This document shows positions 23,901 through 34,200 of a stretch of 64,000 bases of DNA, piece by piece (positions within the stretch are counted from its first letter, which is position 1; every line of letters starts with the position of its first letter). The stretch comes from Przewalskia tangutica. Its lineage: Eukaryota; Streptophyta; Magnoliopsida; Solanales; Solanaceae. The stretch is from positions 84,928,764 to 84,992,763 of the forward strand of contig CM056718.1 of NCBI GenBank assembly GCA_029844215.1. The letters are read 5' to 3'. The notes beneath the pieces were generated by a model that ran no database searches, had not been told where the DNA came from, and worked only from the letters and a program-made list of their open reading frames with translations. The translations under genes were made by a program, and so were the position numbers.

Positions 23901-24608
23901 GTTCATCAAAGGAGAGGGTATTTATAGCCTGAAGCCAAGGCCAACCAATGGCAAGATCTAGCCAAGTGTATAGCAAGTGTAAGGCCAAGATATGCCCAAG
24001 TGCCCTAGACCCTACTCGCCCAAAACCTCACAAAATATCTACACAAATATCATCCAAGACTTGCTCGTCAATCGGCCTAACGCCGCTTCAAGTCCACGCT
24101 GGCGAGAGGGTGCCAAGTGTTGCCCTCTCGTTGGTCAAAACGTTTCGTCTCTCGGAAAAATCCGCAAAAATACTAAATGACATAGCGTAATTTACCGCCA
24201 TGAGTTAGGTAGAGCGTTTAGTCGGCGACTCTAGCAGGGTGTTGTGCACAAATGCCATTCGGCCCGAGCCACTAGGCGGGGTGACACGTGTCACCCTCTA
24301 TTGGCCCAAAATAAAACATCTTAGAAAATATCCACAATGGTCAAAATCTCAAAACAAAGTGGGCCCACAAAACCGTAAATTTCTCCAGTGGGCCCACGTG
24401 ACCATTCCAAAATAAAATTCCATAATTCTCTAATATTCGGAAGTCGAATACCAAATCGGGAATCAATTCCCATTAACGAACCTTTTTCCTTCACAAAAAC
24501 CGGAAACTTTTCCGTGGAAAAATCGCCTCTTTCTTCCTTTCCAATCTTTCTGTCGTATTCTCGTACGTACGTCCTCGCATACATACCCTGGAACTACGGG
24601 GTATAACA
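20959..24608 (-). repeat. N 5' LTR
   Basis: Plus-strand edges TGTCACGACCG and ACGGGGTATAACA. Minus-strand donor-like sites are CGAG|GTATGTG (GT at 23061-23062) and CGAG|GTAAATA (23471-23472). The reverse TATA box is at 23919-23926, the 18-bp palindrome at 24279-24296 and a G-box at 24395-24400. No gene is present. Confidence 0.85.
24279..24296. promoter_or_regulatory. 18-bp palindrome with G-box core (N 5' LTR)
   Basis: Same perfect palindrome GGGTGACACGTGTCACCC as at 18484-18501, upstream of the N TATA box. Related imperfect copies lie at 8857-8874, 25625-25642, 31413-31434 and 48838-48858. Confidence 0.7.
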
Positions 24609-25293
24609 TTTACCTCTAGTTGAGTTTGCGTATAATAATAGCTACCACTCCAGTATTCAGATGGCGCCTTATGAGGCCTTGTATGGGAGGAAGTGCAGAT
24701 CGCCTATAGGTTGGTTCGATGTGGGCGAGGTGCAGCTAGTGGGACCAGATTTGGTGCAGCAGCGATGGATAAGGTGAAGCTTATCCGAGGCGGCTATTAA
24801 TGACTCGAGTCGGCCAAGTCGTATCACGGATCATCGTCGTCGGCATCTTGAGTTCGAGGTTCATGATTGGGTTTTCTAAAGGTGTCACCCGTGAAGGGTG
24901 TGATGAGATTCGGAAGAAGGAAACTCGGCCCAAGATACATTGGGCCATTTCAGTTGTCGCAGGTAGGCAAGGTTGCCTATGAGTTGGATCTGCCGTCCGA
25001 TCTGGAAGCGGTGCATCCGGTGTTTCATGTTTCTATCGAGAGATGTATCGGGGATCCATCGAGTACACCGATTGGCGATGTCGGTGACCGAGGGGTTATC
25101 GTATGAGGAGATTCCCATAGCGATAGTCGATCGTCCGGTTAGGCGTCTGCGGACGAAGGAAGTGGCTTCCGTCAAAGTCTTGTGGCGGAACGAGCTCAGG
25201 GAGGAGATGACGTGGGAAGCCGAGGAGGACATGAGGCAGAAGTATCCTCACCTATTCCCCACACCTCCAGGTAATTCACTTTCCTACTTGTAA
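24609..25293 (+). pseudogene. pol: Integrase C-terminus and chromodomain-like tail of A
   Basis: Continues the integrase after element N. From 24610 the frame LPLVEFAYNNSYHSSIQMAP runs on through EALYGRKCRSPIGWF to a stop at about 24777. After indels, LEFEVHDWVFLKVSPVKGV and the GPY/F motif KLGPRYIGPF (24922-24951) follow, then YELDLPSDLEAVHPVFHVS. A shift near 25060 leads to the last open piece, PIAIVDRPVRRLRTKEVASV then KVLWRN and EMTWEAEEDM, which is the chromodomain-like end of chromoviruses and guides integration into heterochromatin. The stop is at 25291-25293, about 120 bp before the 3' LTR. Confidence 0.88.
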
Positions 25294-25381
25294 ATTTCCA
25301 TTATCATATATGCCTAAGTGTTATTTTTGTGGCCATGTGTGGCACAAAGCTGTTTAAGCTTCGATAATCGTCTTGAGAAGG

Positions 25382-25414
25382 AACATTCGGGACGAATGTT
25401 TCTAAGGAGGAGAA
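25382..25414 (+). other. A palindrome and polypurine tract
   Basis: The inverted repeat AACATTCG-GGA-CGAATGTT (25382-25400) is followed by the purine tract AAGGAGGAGAA (25404-25414) that primes plus-strand DNA synthesis and abuts the 3' LTR at 25415. The same pair of features is found before the 3' LTR of every element where that junction is visible. Confidence 0.85.
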
Positions 25415-27871
25415 TGTTATACCCGTATTTCGGAGTATGCGTGAGGAATACGTACAAAAAGTTGGCCTTAAAGTTAGCCTTGGACGTTTTTTTTGTGCAC
25501 AACTCACTAAAAGAATCGTTTTCCGACGAAACGTTTCCACAGCTTTCGTAGGGAAAATTCCGACTATGTCATTTAGTATTTTTGCGGATTTTTCCGAGAG
25601 ACGAAACATTTTGGACCAACGGGAGGGCGACACTTGGCACCCTCCAATTGGTGGACTTGAATCGTCCATTTGGACGAATTGGAGAACCATGGCACGTTTT
25701 TTGTGCCTTGTGCACAAGTCAAGGAGTTGGTAGGATATTTGTGTGGAGTAAATCTTCACCCTACACTTGCCTTGCACTTGTCTTAATCTTGGCCATTGGT
25801 TGGCCACTTCTTGACCTATAAATACCCCCCTTTAGATGAAGAGTTCTTCATCCACAAATCTTTCCAAGTCTTGAAAATCCTCTCCTCTCCTCGAGCCTTG
25901 TTCGTCAACACCCCTCACTTTGAGTGAGTTTGGCGAGGCCTACCACCCCACTAGCCGACATCTACCCCCTTGGTAGAAAAGTTGTCTTCTAGTATTGTTA
26001 TAATGCCCAAAATACCTAGCCCAAATCCACTTAGTCCTTTGTAGAAGTTGTGAAGAACTTCTAAGGTTTCTTGGAGCTAACGGAGCGTAACTTAGGAGCT
26101 AAACCTTGCTCAGCGTGACTTTATCTAGGATATTATTGGGCTTACCGAGGTAACTAATCCTAACCTCTTTTGAATTAGAGAATACTTCTGTAGTAGTATA
26201 AGAATAAGTATAAATACTTAGAAGGATATTCGAATAGAATTGAACTGCTATCACGATGAAGGGTTTAAAGAAGAATAATTAAACTATGCTTATATAGAAT
26301 TTGTTTTCCTGATGAGACTTATATAGCTCACCGGTAGGGAAGTGTTGCCCGACTTTCCGTAGAATTGTGAACCATCTGTTTAGAATGACCTTGAGTAGTC
26401 TTTGATAGATGTCGTGACAATTATAGGCTGACTCTCTGCGCGCGACATATTCAACTTGGCAGGTGGTTTTCGCTGAGAAGGTATGTGATTCTTCCTAAAG
26501 CATGATATTTTATAATATATATATAGTACGGTAGACGTACATGTGTTAACTGAATAATAACTACGGCAATGTCTTTGACTTAAGCCTGAATAATACTTAC
26601 GGTAATGCCTCACGGCTTAAGCTCGAATAATACTTACGTGATGCCTCACGCTTAAGCTGAATAACAAAGAATGAAAGCATTTCAAAAGAATCTTGAATCA
26701 TTTTTAACAGAAGATAAATATTTGGTTTTAAAACAAAAGCTTAAGAGTTATACTAGCTTTATGGGAAGTTAGGTATATGACTTAAGAAAGATAAAAAGGC
26801 TTTTACTTGTTTGTTTATAAAAGCCTTGTATTGATTTACATTAAGTGTAGTAAGATTTGTGTGATAAGTAGACATATTATGATGCTACAGGTTAGTGTCT
26901 TGAAATCTTTGTGTAAGGGGTCATACTTGCTGTGCTTACGTTCGTTGCTAACAGTAAGTCCGCTATCGTTATTGTATCACCTACCCTCGATCGTTATCAC
27001 AGTGCTTGCCCCCCTTGATGCGGGTCTATACGGCCTATGCGGTCTGTGAGACTATGCGGAGCAGCGGTATGCTCCAGGATTGATCATTCCGGGTGTTTAG
27101 CCTGATGCGGGGGATTCCCTATGCGGTCTGTTGAGACTATGCGGTCTTTTGAGGCTATGCGAGCTGCGGGAGCCTAGGCGGATCTGGGGTTGCTGCCCCG
27201 ATGCGAGAATACCTCATGCGGTGCATGTGTGACTATGCGATCGCGGAAGTCCAGGACTAGGCACGCAGAATGATACTATGGGCGATTGGCCTTGCTTCGA
27301 TCATTCGCGGCCTAGAATAGACCTGTTACAGTTTTCCTATTACTGTTGTTGTTTGTGATGTGGCACTATGTGCAATTGAACTGATTGTATTTGTGAAAAG
27401 GTTTTAAATACTTTGATTTCATTTCAGTTCTTTATAGTTTCACATACTTGGTACCTGTTGTCTTGACCTCGCCCGGGGCTGCGTTCAATCCGCGGTAAGG
27501 GCAGCAGTGCTAGATCCACATCCTTAGGATCTTTGCGTTGGTGTCGAGCTCCATCTTCTCCGAGGCTCTACTTTTGGGTATGATCTCCTGTATTGTAGAT
27601 AGTTTTATGCTGATCGAGGTATGGCGGGGCCCTGTCCCGCCATAGTTGTTTACTTCCTTAGAGGTCTGTAGTACTATTGTACAGTTGGGATGTAACTGCA
27701 AAACTTGAGTTATTTATATTATGCCGTAAGGCAAGCTTTTCATCAGATAAACTGTTTCTGCTTTTACTATGTTTCCTGTCTTGTTTTATATTTCCGTTGG
27801 TTACTCTGATGTATGACTACTTGGGTGCCCCGGTAAGGCACCAGTCACGGGCCCCGGAACGGGTCGTGACA
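25415..27871 (+). repeat. A 3' LTR
   Basis: Starts TGTTATACCCGT and ends GGGTCGTGACA, followed by the target duplication GTTGT. The TATA box is at 25817-25824. It differs from the 5' copy chiefly at CCAG, CTG, CAG and CCTGG sites, for example TCAGAG against TGAG near 26390 and GTCTGTG against GTCGTG near 26412. Confidence 0.9.
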
Positions 27872-28945
27872 GTTGTTGTGAAACTTGCCTATGCTTGTTG
27901 TGATAGCCTTTGTTGTGCAAGAATTGTGTTTCTATACTATCGCGTCTCTCGATGGAGGGTCGGTTGACTTGTTGAGAACTTACTTGGACGTGCCAGCAGT
28001 GACGGAGAAATTCCGCAGATGCGTTCGCGGTGATAGTGCTACTTTTGCTAAACGCTTTGGACATACTGACACGATGCGTAGAGCACGGGTATGCTTCCAT
28101 TTTGATTGCCGCCTTGTTGTTTCCTTTTTGGACATACTGACACGATGCGTAGCGCACTGGTATGCTTCTATTTGGAATGCCGTCTTATTGTTTCCCTTTG
28201 GACATACCGACACGCGATCGTAGCGCGGGTATGCTTCCATTTGGAATGTTGTCTTAGTGTTTCCCTTTGGACATACCGACACGATCGTAGTGCTGCAGGT
28301 ATGCTCCCATTTGGATTCTTTGTCTTGTTGCTATCATATCATAGGCCGCGGTGAGGAAGGAATTCCACGGCACGCAGTGATGATTTGGGCGTGAGTCCAC
28401 GACTTGATATAAGCGTTATATGTGTATCGTAGTTTGGTTATCATACATGTCTCCGCTTTATTAGAATGCTATGATTTCATTTATAGTACTTTCTGATTTC
28501 ACATACTTGGTACTGTTATCGACCTCGCCCGAAGTGCGTTAAATCTGCGGTAGAGGTACATCGATTGTCGATCCGCTTTTAGGATCACCTTTCGTCTTGG
28601 GAAGCTCGTTCCTTGGAGGCTTATCTTTGGTATGTTACCACAGTGCAGTAGGTTCTTGTACATTCAGGGGTATGGCGGGGCCCTGTCCCGTCATAGTTGT
28701 TGTATAAATCTTAGAGGTCTGTAGCACTGGTGTGGGCAGGGTTGTAAGGATTGTAACTGTTCAAAATGTCTTTGTATATATATATGCTAAAAAGGCAACC
28801 GTTTGGGTTGGCCTATTTTCTTTCATCTTGATCCATGTCTATTTGCATGTCTAAGTTTTTATTTCCGCTGGTTTTTCTCTGATGTTGTATCACTAGGGTG
28901 CCCGGGGTAAGGCACCAGTCACGGGCCCGGGTTCGGGTCGTGACA
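27872..28945 (+). repeat. B 5' LTR, right piece
   Basis: Continues the B LTR after A, matching 33900-34971 of the 3' LTR. It carries a 66-70-bp repeat (28060-28320) with GGACATACTGACACGATG, then the hairpin series with GATCC/GGATC near 28570-28590, ATGGCGG/CCGTCAT (about 28673-28695) and GGTGCC/GGCACC (about 28890-28911). Confidence 0.85.
28060..28320. repeat. 66-70-bp repeat in B 5' LTR
   Basis: Four units with GTTTCC(C)TTTGGACATAC and GGTATGCTTCCATTTGG. The same array is at 34075-34320 (B 3' LTR) and, inverted, at 58330-58650 (H). More distant versions lie at 38120-38310 (E) and 51200-51400 (C). Confidence 0.8.
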
Positions 28946-28949
28946 AAAG

Positions 28950-28965
28950 TGGTATCAGAGCAGTT
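28950..28965 (+). other. B primer-binding site
   Basis: TGGTATCAGAGCAGTT, identical to A and intact, five bases inside the LTR end. Confidence 0.9.
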
Positions 28966-29146
28966 AATCCTCGGAAAGTGTCTACAGAACGTGTCTAGTA
29001 GAGTCTTGATTATCGGTGTGTTGTGCACCACATCTATAATCAGGAGGCTATAGGACATTTAGGATTGGTTTCCATTCTTCTCATTCTGAGATCGTGCCTT
29101 AGAGCTGTGTGATAAGTTGGACCCCTCGACGTCCGTTTTTACGCTT

Positions 29147-30440
29147 ATGCCTCGCGTAAAACCTTGAGCGAGCAGGCAAAGCGGCCGAGGAGGCTGCTAG
29201 TGGAATACTGAGAGAATGCAGCGCGAGCGTCGAAGACTGAGATAGTACTTCACGGCGAGTTTTGCGACACGCCCGGCACCAGTGAGTTTAGAAGCGCGGC
29301 GATGGGCTGCTGAGACTCTGATACTGAGCCTCAGTCCACGGCTGGAAGCGAGATGAGATAAGTACAAGAGATGGCGATTCTTGGCGGTCGTGGCAGATAT
29401 GAGGATAAATTTGGATCGGCGATTCGATCCAGATGCACCGTAGTTCACCCCGAGCGACGGTTTGAGGCTACGGGATTTTACGAGATGTAACCCGCGAGTT
29501 TTATGGGTCGAGGCACGAGGATGATCCACATGAGTTCATCAAGCGATTCTGACGGATCGTGAGTGATCAAGGCATCGGAGACCGAGTCGGTGATCCTGAG
29601 TTCGCATCGATGCGTGATACGCGATCGGTTTGATTCGTGGGAGGCATCGGGAGAGAATGCACTTCCGGCTATTTGGGACGAGTTCTCAAAGGCATTTCTT
29701 GCACACTTCTTGCCTCGCGGATGAGAGGGCTCGGGCCTCTGATTTTTGGTGTTGCGGCGAGCAGGCGTGCGGTTCGGGAGTACAATGTGGAGTTCGACTC
29801 ATTGGCGATGCGTCCCGCATTAGTAGCTAGTATGGAGGATCGAGTGCCGATATGTTCTGAGGGCTCGATGATTACCTAGCGAGAGTTGTTGGTGTAGCTC
29901 TTGTAGGGCATGGACATTGCCCGCATCTGAGCTTATGCACTTGGAGGTGAGGAGCGGAGAAATCGGCGGAATGACGAGTCGGCGAAGAGGCGAGCAGCGA
30001 GGTCCTTTGGTGACTTCGAGGCGGACCGCCTCGGCAGAACTAGTTATGCGCCTCCGCCCGATCTGAGTGGTCCTCCACAATCTTGAGGCATCCAGAGTAT
30101 TCGGAAGCGGTCGTGGCTCGAGGTTCAGATTTTGGGTGGCGGGGTGTTAGCGGTGAAGCCACCTACCTCGTTGTGACGCTGTGGTAGACTCGCGGTGGGA
30201 GTGTCGTGCTAGTCAGAGTTTGTTTTACATGCGGCCAGTGAGGCCATTTAGGGAGAATCTGTCCGACTGGGGTAGCTTGGTAGGATAGCATGACTACGAG
30301 ATCTGTTGCGGGTTCTTCACCTTCCACAGCTAGGCAGGATGTTCATACACCGGCGGGCCACGGTAGAGGTCGCGGTGGAAGTTCCCAGTTTTAGCGGTCC
30401 TTTGAACCGCCTACTTTTAGGTATATCCTTAACCCTCTAG
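29147..30440 (+). pseudogene. gag: gag of element B (frameshifted)
   Basis: About 430 codons if repaired. The start ATGCCTCGCG is shared with A. The pyrimidine-rich TTTTTACG just before it looks like an acceptor TTTTTACAG with the A lost. Conserved stretches are GRECTSGYLGRVLKGISCTL (from 29640), aligning with H gag, and the ALVASMEDRV segment (29818 on). Around 30212-30260 one frame gives Val-Cys-Phe-Thr-Cys-Gly-Gln, a stop, then Gly-His-Leu-Gly-Arg-Asn, a zinc knuckle with a TGA in it. The end is taken at TAG 30438-30440 by comparison with H. No pol follows. Related to A gag, so the particles could be shared. Confidence 0.7.
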
Positions 30441-31167
30441 AGTTTGGTATGTTTTGATGTTATGATGATGTGTTTAGTGTTATGTTCGGATAGCTTTGTG
30501 CTAAAATGTGATTTAGAAACCTGGTTAGTGAAAAAGGGTAAGCACAGGGGTGAAAATGATGAACCTTAGAATATTACAGTTGAGACCTTAGATATAAGGC
30601 CGTCTTGAGTACCAGATTTTGCGAGTGATCCTTGTCGGAGTGCATTTTATGCCTAGAATGTATTGTGTGATAAGTCCCTGGGTAGTGTGAAATGGAAGTG
30701 GTAGCTTTCATGACCTGTAGAGGTAAGATTGTTCCGGATCGGGGAACAAGAGCGTGATGCGTTAAGTGGGTCGGGTTGGGGCCATGTTGAGGACCAACCC
30801 GCGGCCTGTTTCGAGGTGGGGTCAGCTCTGGGTGGTCCCGCCAGGTGGTAGGGTCACGAGGGTGCTAGGCCCAAGTTTAGACGACCATCGTATGAGTTCG
30901 TGGATATGTTCGACCAGAAGCGGATCGTGAAGGCCGGGAATGGTCTTAAGGGAGGTTGAGGCTTGTAGATGACCAAGTTCGGAGGTGGTGACTCCAAACT
31001 TTTGGGGACTAAAGCGATGACTGAAGTGTGGTACGTATACTAGAAGAGTTCAAGTGTTCGAGAAGGGCACAACGAGTAAGGAAGGAAGAGAACGTGTGTT
31101 ATTTCGTGGCCAGGCGTGGCGTTGGCAACTTGATAGAAGAACTTCATCGTTATCCGTCTTGAGAAGG
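30441..31167 (+). other. B post-gag tail
   Basis: About 0.73 kb in place of pol. It contains the segment near 30840-31080 (GTCACGAGGGTGCTAGGCCC onward) that is also present in E (35683 on), C (53890 on) and, inverted, in N, H and Z. The last 60 bases (GGCCAGGCGTGGC, then CTTGAGAAGG) resemble the short spacer of A at 25330-25381. No open frame of note. Confidence 0.65.
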
Positions 31168-31202
31168 AACATTCGGGACGAATGTTTCTAAGGAGGGGAG
31201 AA
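31168..31202 (+). other. B palindrome and polypurine tract
   Basis: AACATTCG-GGA-CGAATGTT (31168-31186) followed by the purine tract AAGGAGGGGAGAA (31190-31202), directly before the 3' LTR. Confidence 0.85.
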
Positions 31203-34200
31203 TGTTATACCCTGTATTTCCAGAGTATGTACGTAAGGGCGTACGTATAAAATTTGAGCCTTAAAGATTTGGCAAGTTCGAAATTTGTACACAAGTGCCG
31301 AATAGAATCGTTTTTAAAAACGTTTTACTAAACTTGCGAAGGGAAAATTCCGGCTATGTCATTTCTAATTTTTGCGGATTTTTCCGAGAGACGAAACATT
31401 TTGGACCAACGGGAGGGTGACAAGTGTCACCCTCACATTGGCCGTGACTTTGGGGCAGTATTGGACGAAATAGGTGGCATGGTTAGGTAGGATATTTTGT
31501 GCAAGTTGTGTGGTAGATGGATAAGGTCCACATGGTTAAAATCTAGCCCTACACTTGCACCACACTTGTCTTCATCTTGGCCATTGGTTGGCCTTTGGTT
31601 GCTATAAATACTCCCTTACTTGAAGACTTTCTTCATCAAAACTTGCGCAATTTTTCTAAGTAACAAATACTCCCGCCCTCTTGTTGGTTTCGTCCAAATC
31701 CCCCTCCCCCTTTTAGCGCCTAGCCGAGGCAAACCCCCTGAGTGAGGCGTGTCCGTGGGGTACCCCCCCTAGCCTAGTTGTTTTCGTATAATACCCCTTG
31801 TTGTGGTATAGAAATACTCTCCTAGTATTGTTATAATGCCCAAATACCTTGTAATACCTTGGCCCAAATACCTTGTAGTATTCCCAAGGTTACACTTATA
31901 CAAAAGCCCAGAAAAATACTATTATACCTTCTTTAGCCACTAAACGAAACCCTAAGGAAAATCTTCATTGATAGTTGAAGTATTTAAGTAGAAGTTGGTT
32001 AGAACTTCTAAGGGTTGTTTGGAGCGGATTGGAGCACTCGGAGTAGGAGCTAAGCGTTGCTCAGGAGCGACTTTAAACTCGGATAATTTTGGGCTCATCG
32101 AGGTAAATACTACTGTCCTTCTATTGTAATTGGAAATTACATACCGTCGTTGTAGAAATGAATATAAGATTCATAGAAGAGAATTGAACTGTAATAGAAG
32201 GATATTACAGAAAAGGATTGAACTGAAATCACTTCAGAAGAATGCAAGTAGAAGTTAAACTGTACTTACATAGGACTGTATTACAGTAGACTGATAACCT
32301 TTATTGGTTGAATGTTTTGCAAGTAGCCTGTGCTACTTAGAAGGTGGACAAGGCTAGCCGGGTTATAGCCGTGGAGCGTTTTGCTAATAGTCGATAATCG
32401 TCGCGAGGTATGTGATTCTTCCTATACTCTTGAGCATGATATTTTAAAGGAAGATATATATAGTACGGCAATGTCTTTTGACTTAAGCCTGAATAATATA
32501 TAGTACGGTAGACGTACGTGTGCTAATTGAACGTAGTTATGCAGCAATGTCTTTTGACTTAAGCTGAATAATATATAGTACGGTAGACGTCGTGTGCTAA
32601 TTGAGCGTGGTTATGCGGCAATGTCTTTTGACTTAAGCTGAATAATATATAGTACGGTGACGTCGTGTGCTAATTGAGCGTGGTTATGCGGCAATGTCTT
32701 TTGACTTAAGCTGAATAATATATAATGCGGTAGGCGTATGTGTGCTAATTGAACGTAGTTATGCAGCAATGTCTTTTGACTTAAGCCTGAATAATATATA
32801 GTACGGTAGACGTCGTGTGCTAATTGAACGTAGTTGCGGCAATGTCTTTTGACTTAAGCTGAATAATAAGAAACTTGAAGTATGTCACAAGAGTTAAGAA
32901 ACCATTTTTGAAAGAAGAGGAACACTTGGTTTTAAAGGTTTTAAAAAGAGTTATACTAGCTTTATGGGAGTTAGGTATAACGTCTTAAGAGGTAAAGAAA
33001 ATGGTTTCTTGATTTTAGAAGTTAAGAGACTTGATCTTATAAGATAAGAGACTTAACTTAAGTGAATTAATATGAGTTTGTGTGAAACCTCATTCGTGAG
33101 TAATGAGTACGTGGTTTTAAAAGGAATAATGTTTCTTGATTTGAAAATCAGAATGTGTATCGACAAACCACTGCGGCGTTAATAAAGGAAAATGTATTGA
33201 ATAATGAAGTATTATTAAAACCAGTAGAAACCTCCATCTGCATGAAGCTAAGATGAGACAAAATGATATTACATTTTCTAGATCATGGTGCTTAATAAGA
33301 TTGATTATGAACAAGAATAACTGCTACTTTATGGCATATGTTACTCAATTGTTTTAAAAGAGATTAAGACATTGAACTATGAAACTTTTCTAAAAAGAGA
33401 CTTGCGTAATTGAAATTAGGCAAAGCTGGAACTTTAGGAAAAGAAGGGCATTGTGTTGTCTTAAAATGGTTTAAAACATAAAGTGTTATAACGACTTTAT
33501 GGGAAGTTGGTTATAACGACCTTATGAAAACAAAAGAAGGGTTTTATCATTGGTTTTAATGTGGTAACTTGACTTTAAAAAGAGAAGTGTTTTGGTCTAA
33601 AAGAAGGCATGGTATTGCCTTAATTGGTTTAAAAAGGAAAGTATGGAAGTTATTTTGGTTTACTTAAAAGATGTAAGTCACTCTATTTTTATACTACGGG
33701 TATCGGGTGACTTTTATAAAAGGAATGGATCTCTTTAAAAGGAATTTAACGTACGTAGTACTTTAGAGTTAAAACCCGACTTTGGCATAAAATGAAAGTA
33801 CTTTGAGTTGTGTATAACTTTATGCTTGTTGTTGTGAAACTTGCCTATGCTTGTTGTTGTGAAACTTGCCTATGCTTGTTGTTGTGAAACTTGCCTATGC
33901 TTGTTGTTGTGAAACTTGCCTATGCTTGTTGTGATAGCCTTTGTTGTGCAAGAATTGTGTTTCTATACTCTGGCGTCTCGATGGAGTCGGTTGACTTGTT
34001 GAGAACTTACTTGGGCGTGCGGCGTGTGGAGAAATTCCGCAGTGCGTTCGCTGATAGTGCTACTTTTGCTAAACGCTTTGGTCATCTTGACACGATCGTA
34101 GCGCGCGGGTATGCTTCCATTTTGATTGCCGCCTTGTTGTTTCCTTTTTGGACATCTTGACCACGATCGTAGCGCCGCGGGTATGCTTCCATTTGGAATG

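Larger units (their letters stand above)
15189..24608 (-). mobile_element. Element N: gag-only LTR retrotransposon inside A integrase
   Basis: Minus strand: 5' LTR 20959-24608 (3650 bp), primer site 20941-20954, gag remnant 20286-20758, tail 18819-20285, 3' LTR 15189-18818 (3630 bp). Host bases TTTCT (15184-15188) and TTTAC (24609-24613) fit a damaged five-base target duplication. Removing N rejoins the integrase frame of A. The two LTRs are close in sequence but carry many small indels. No pol. The start of the LTR resembles E and its middle resembles A/B. Confidence 0.88.
8640..27871 (+). mobile_element. Element A: pol-bearing Ty3/gypsy chromovirus, split by N
   Basis: The only element here with pol. 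5' LTR 8640-11109 (2470 bp), primer site 11114-11129, gag and pol 11317-15188 and 24609-25293, palindrome and purine tract 25382-25414, 3' LTR 25415-27871 (2457 bp). Five-base target duplications GTTGT at 8635-8639 and 27872-27876 match exactly, so both ends are original. Removing N (15189-24608) leaves a 9.8-kb element with a 4.9-kb interior, a normal size for Tekay/Del-type chromoviruses. Coding is broken by many small indels. A shares LTR start, leader and gag start with B, N and H and is the natural candidate source of enzymes for them. Confidence 0.92.
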
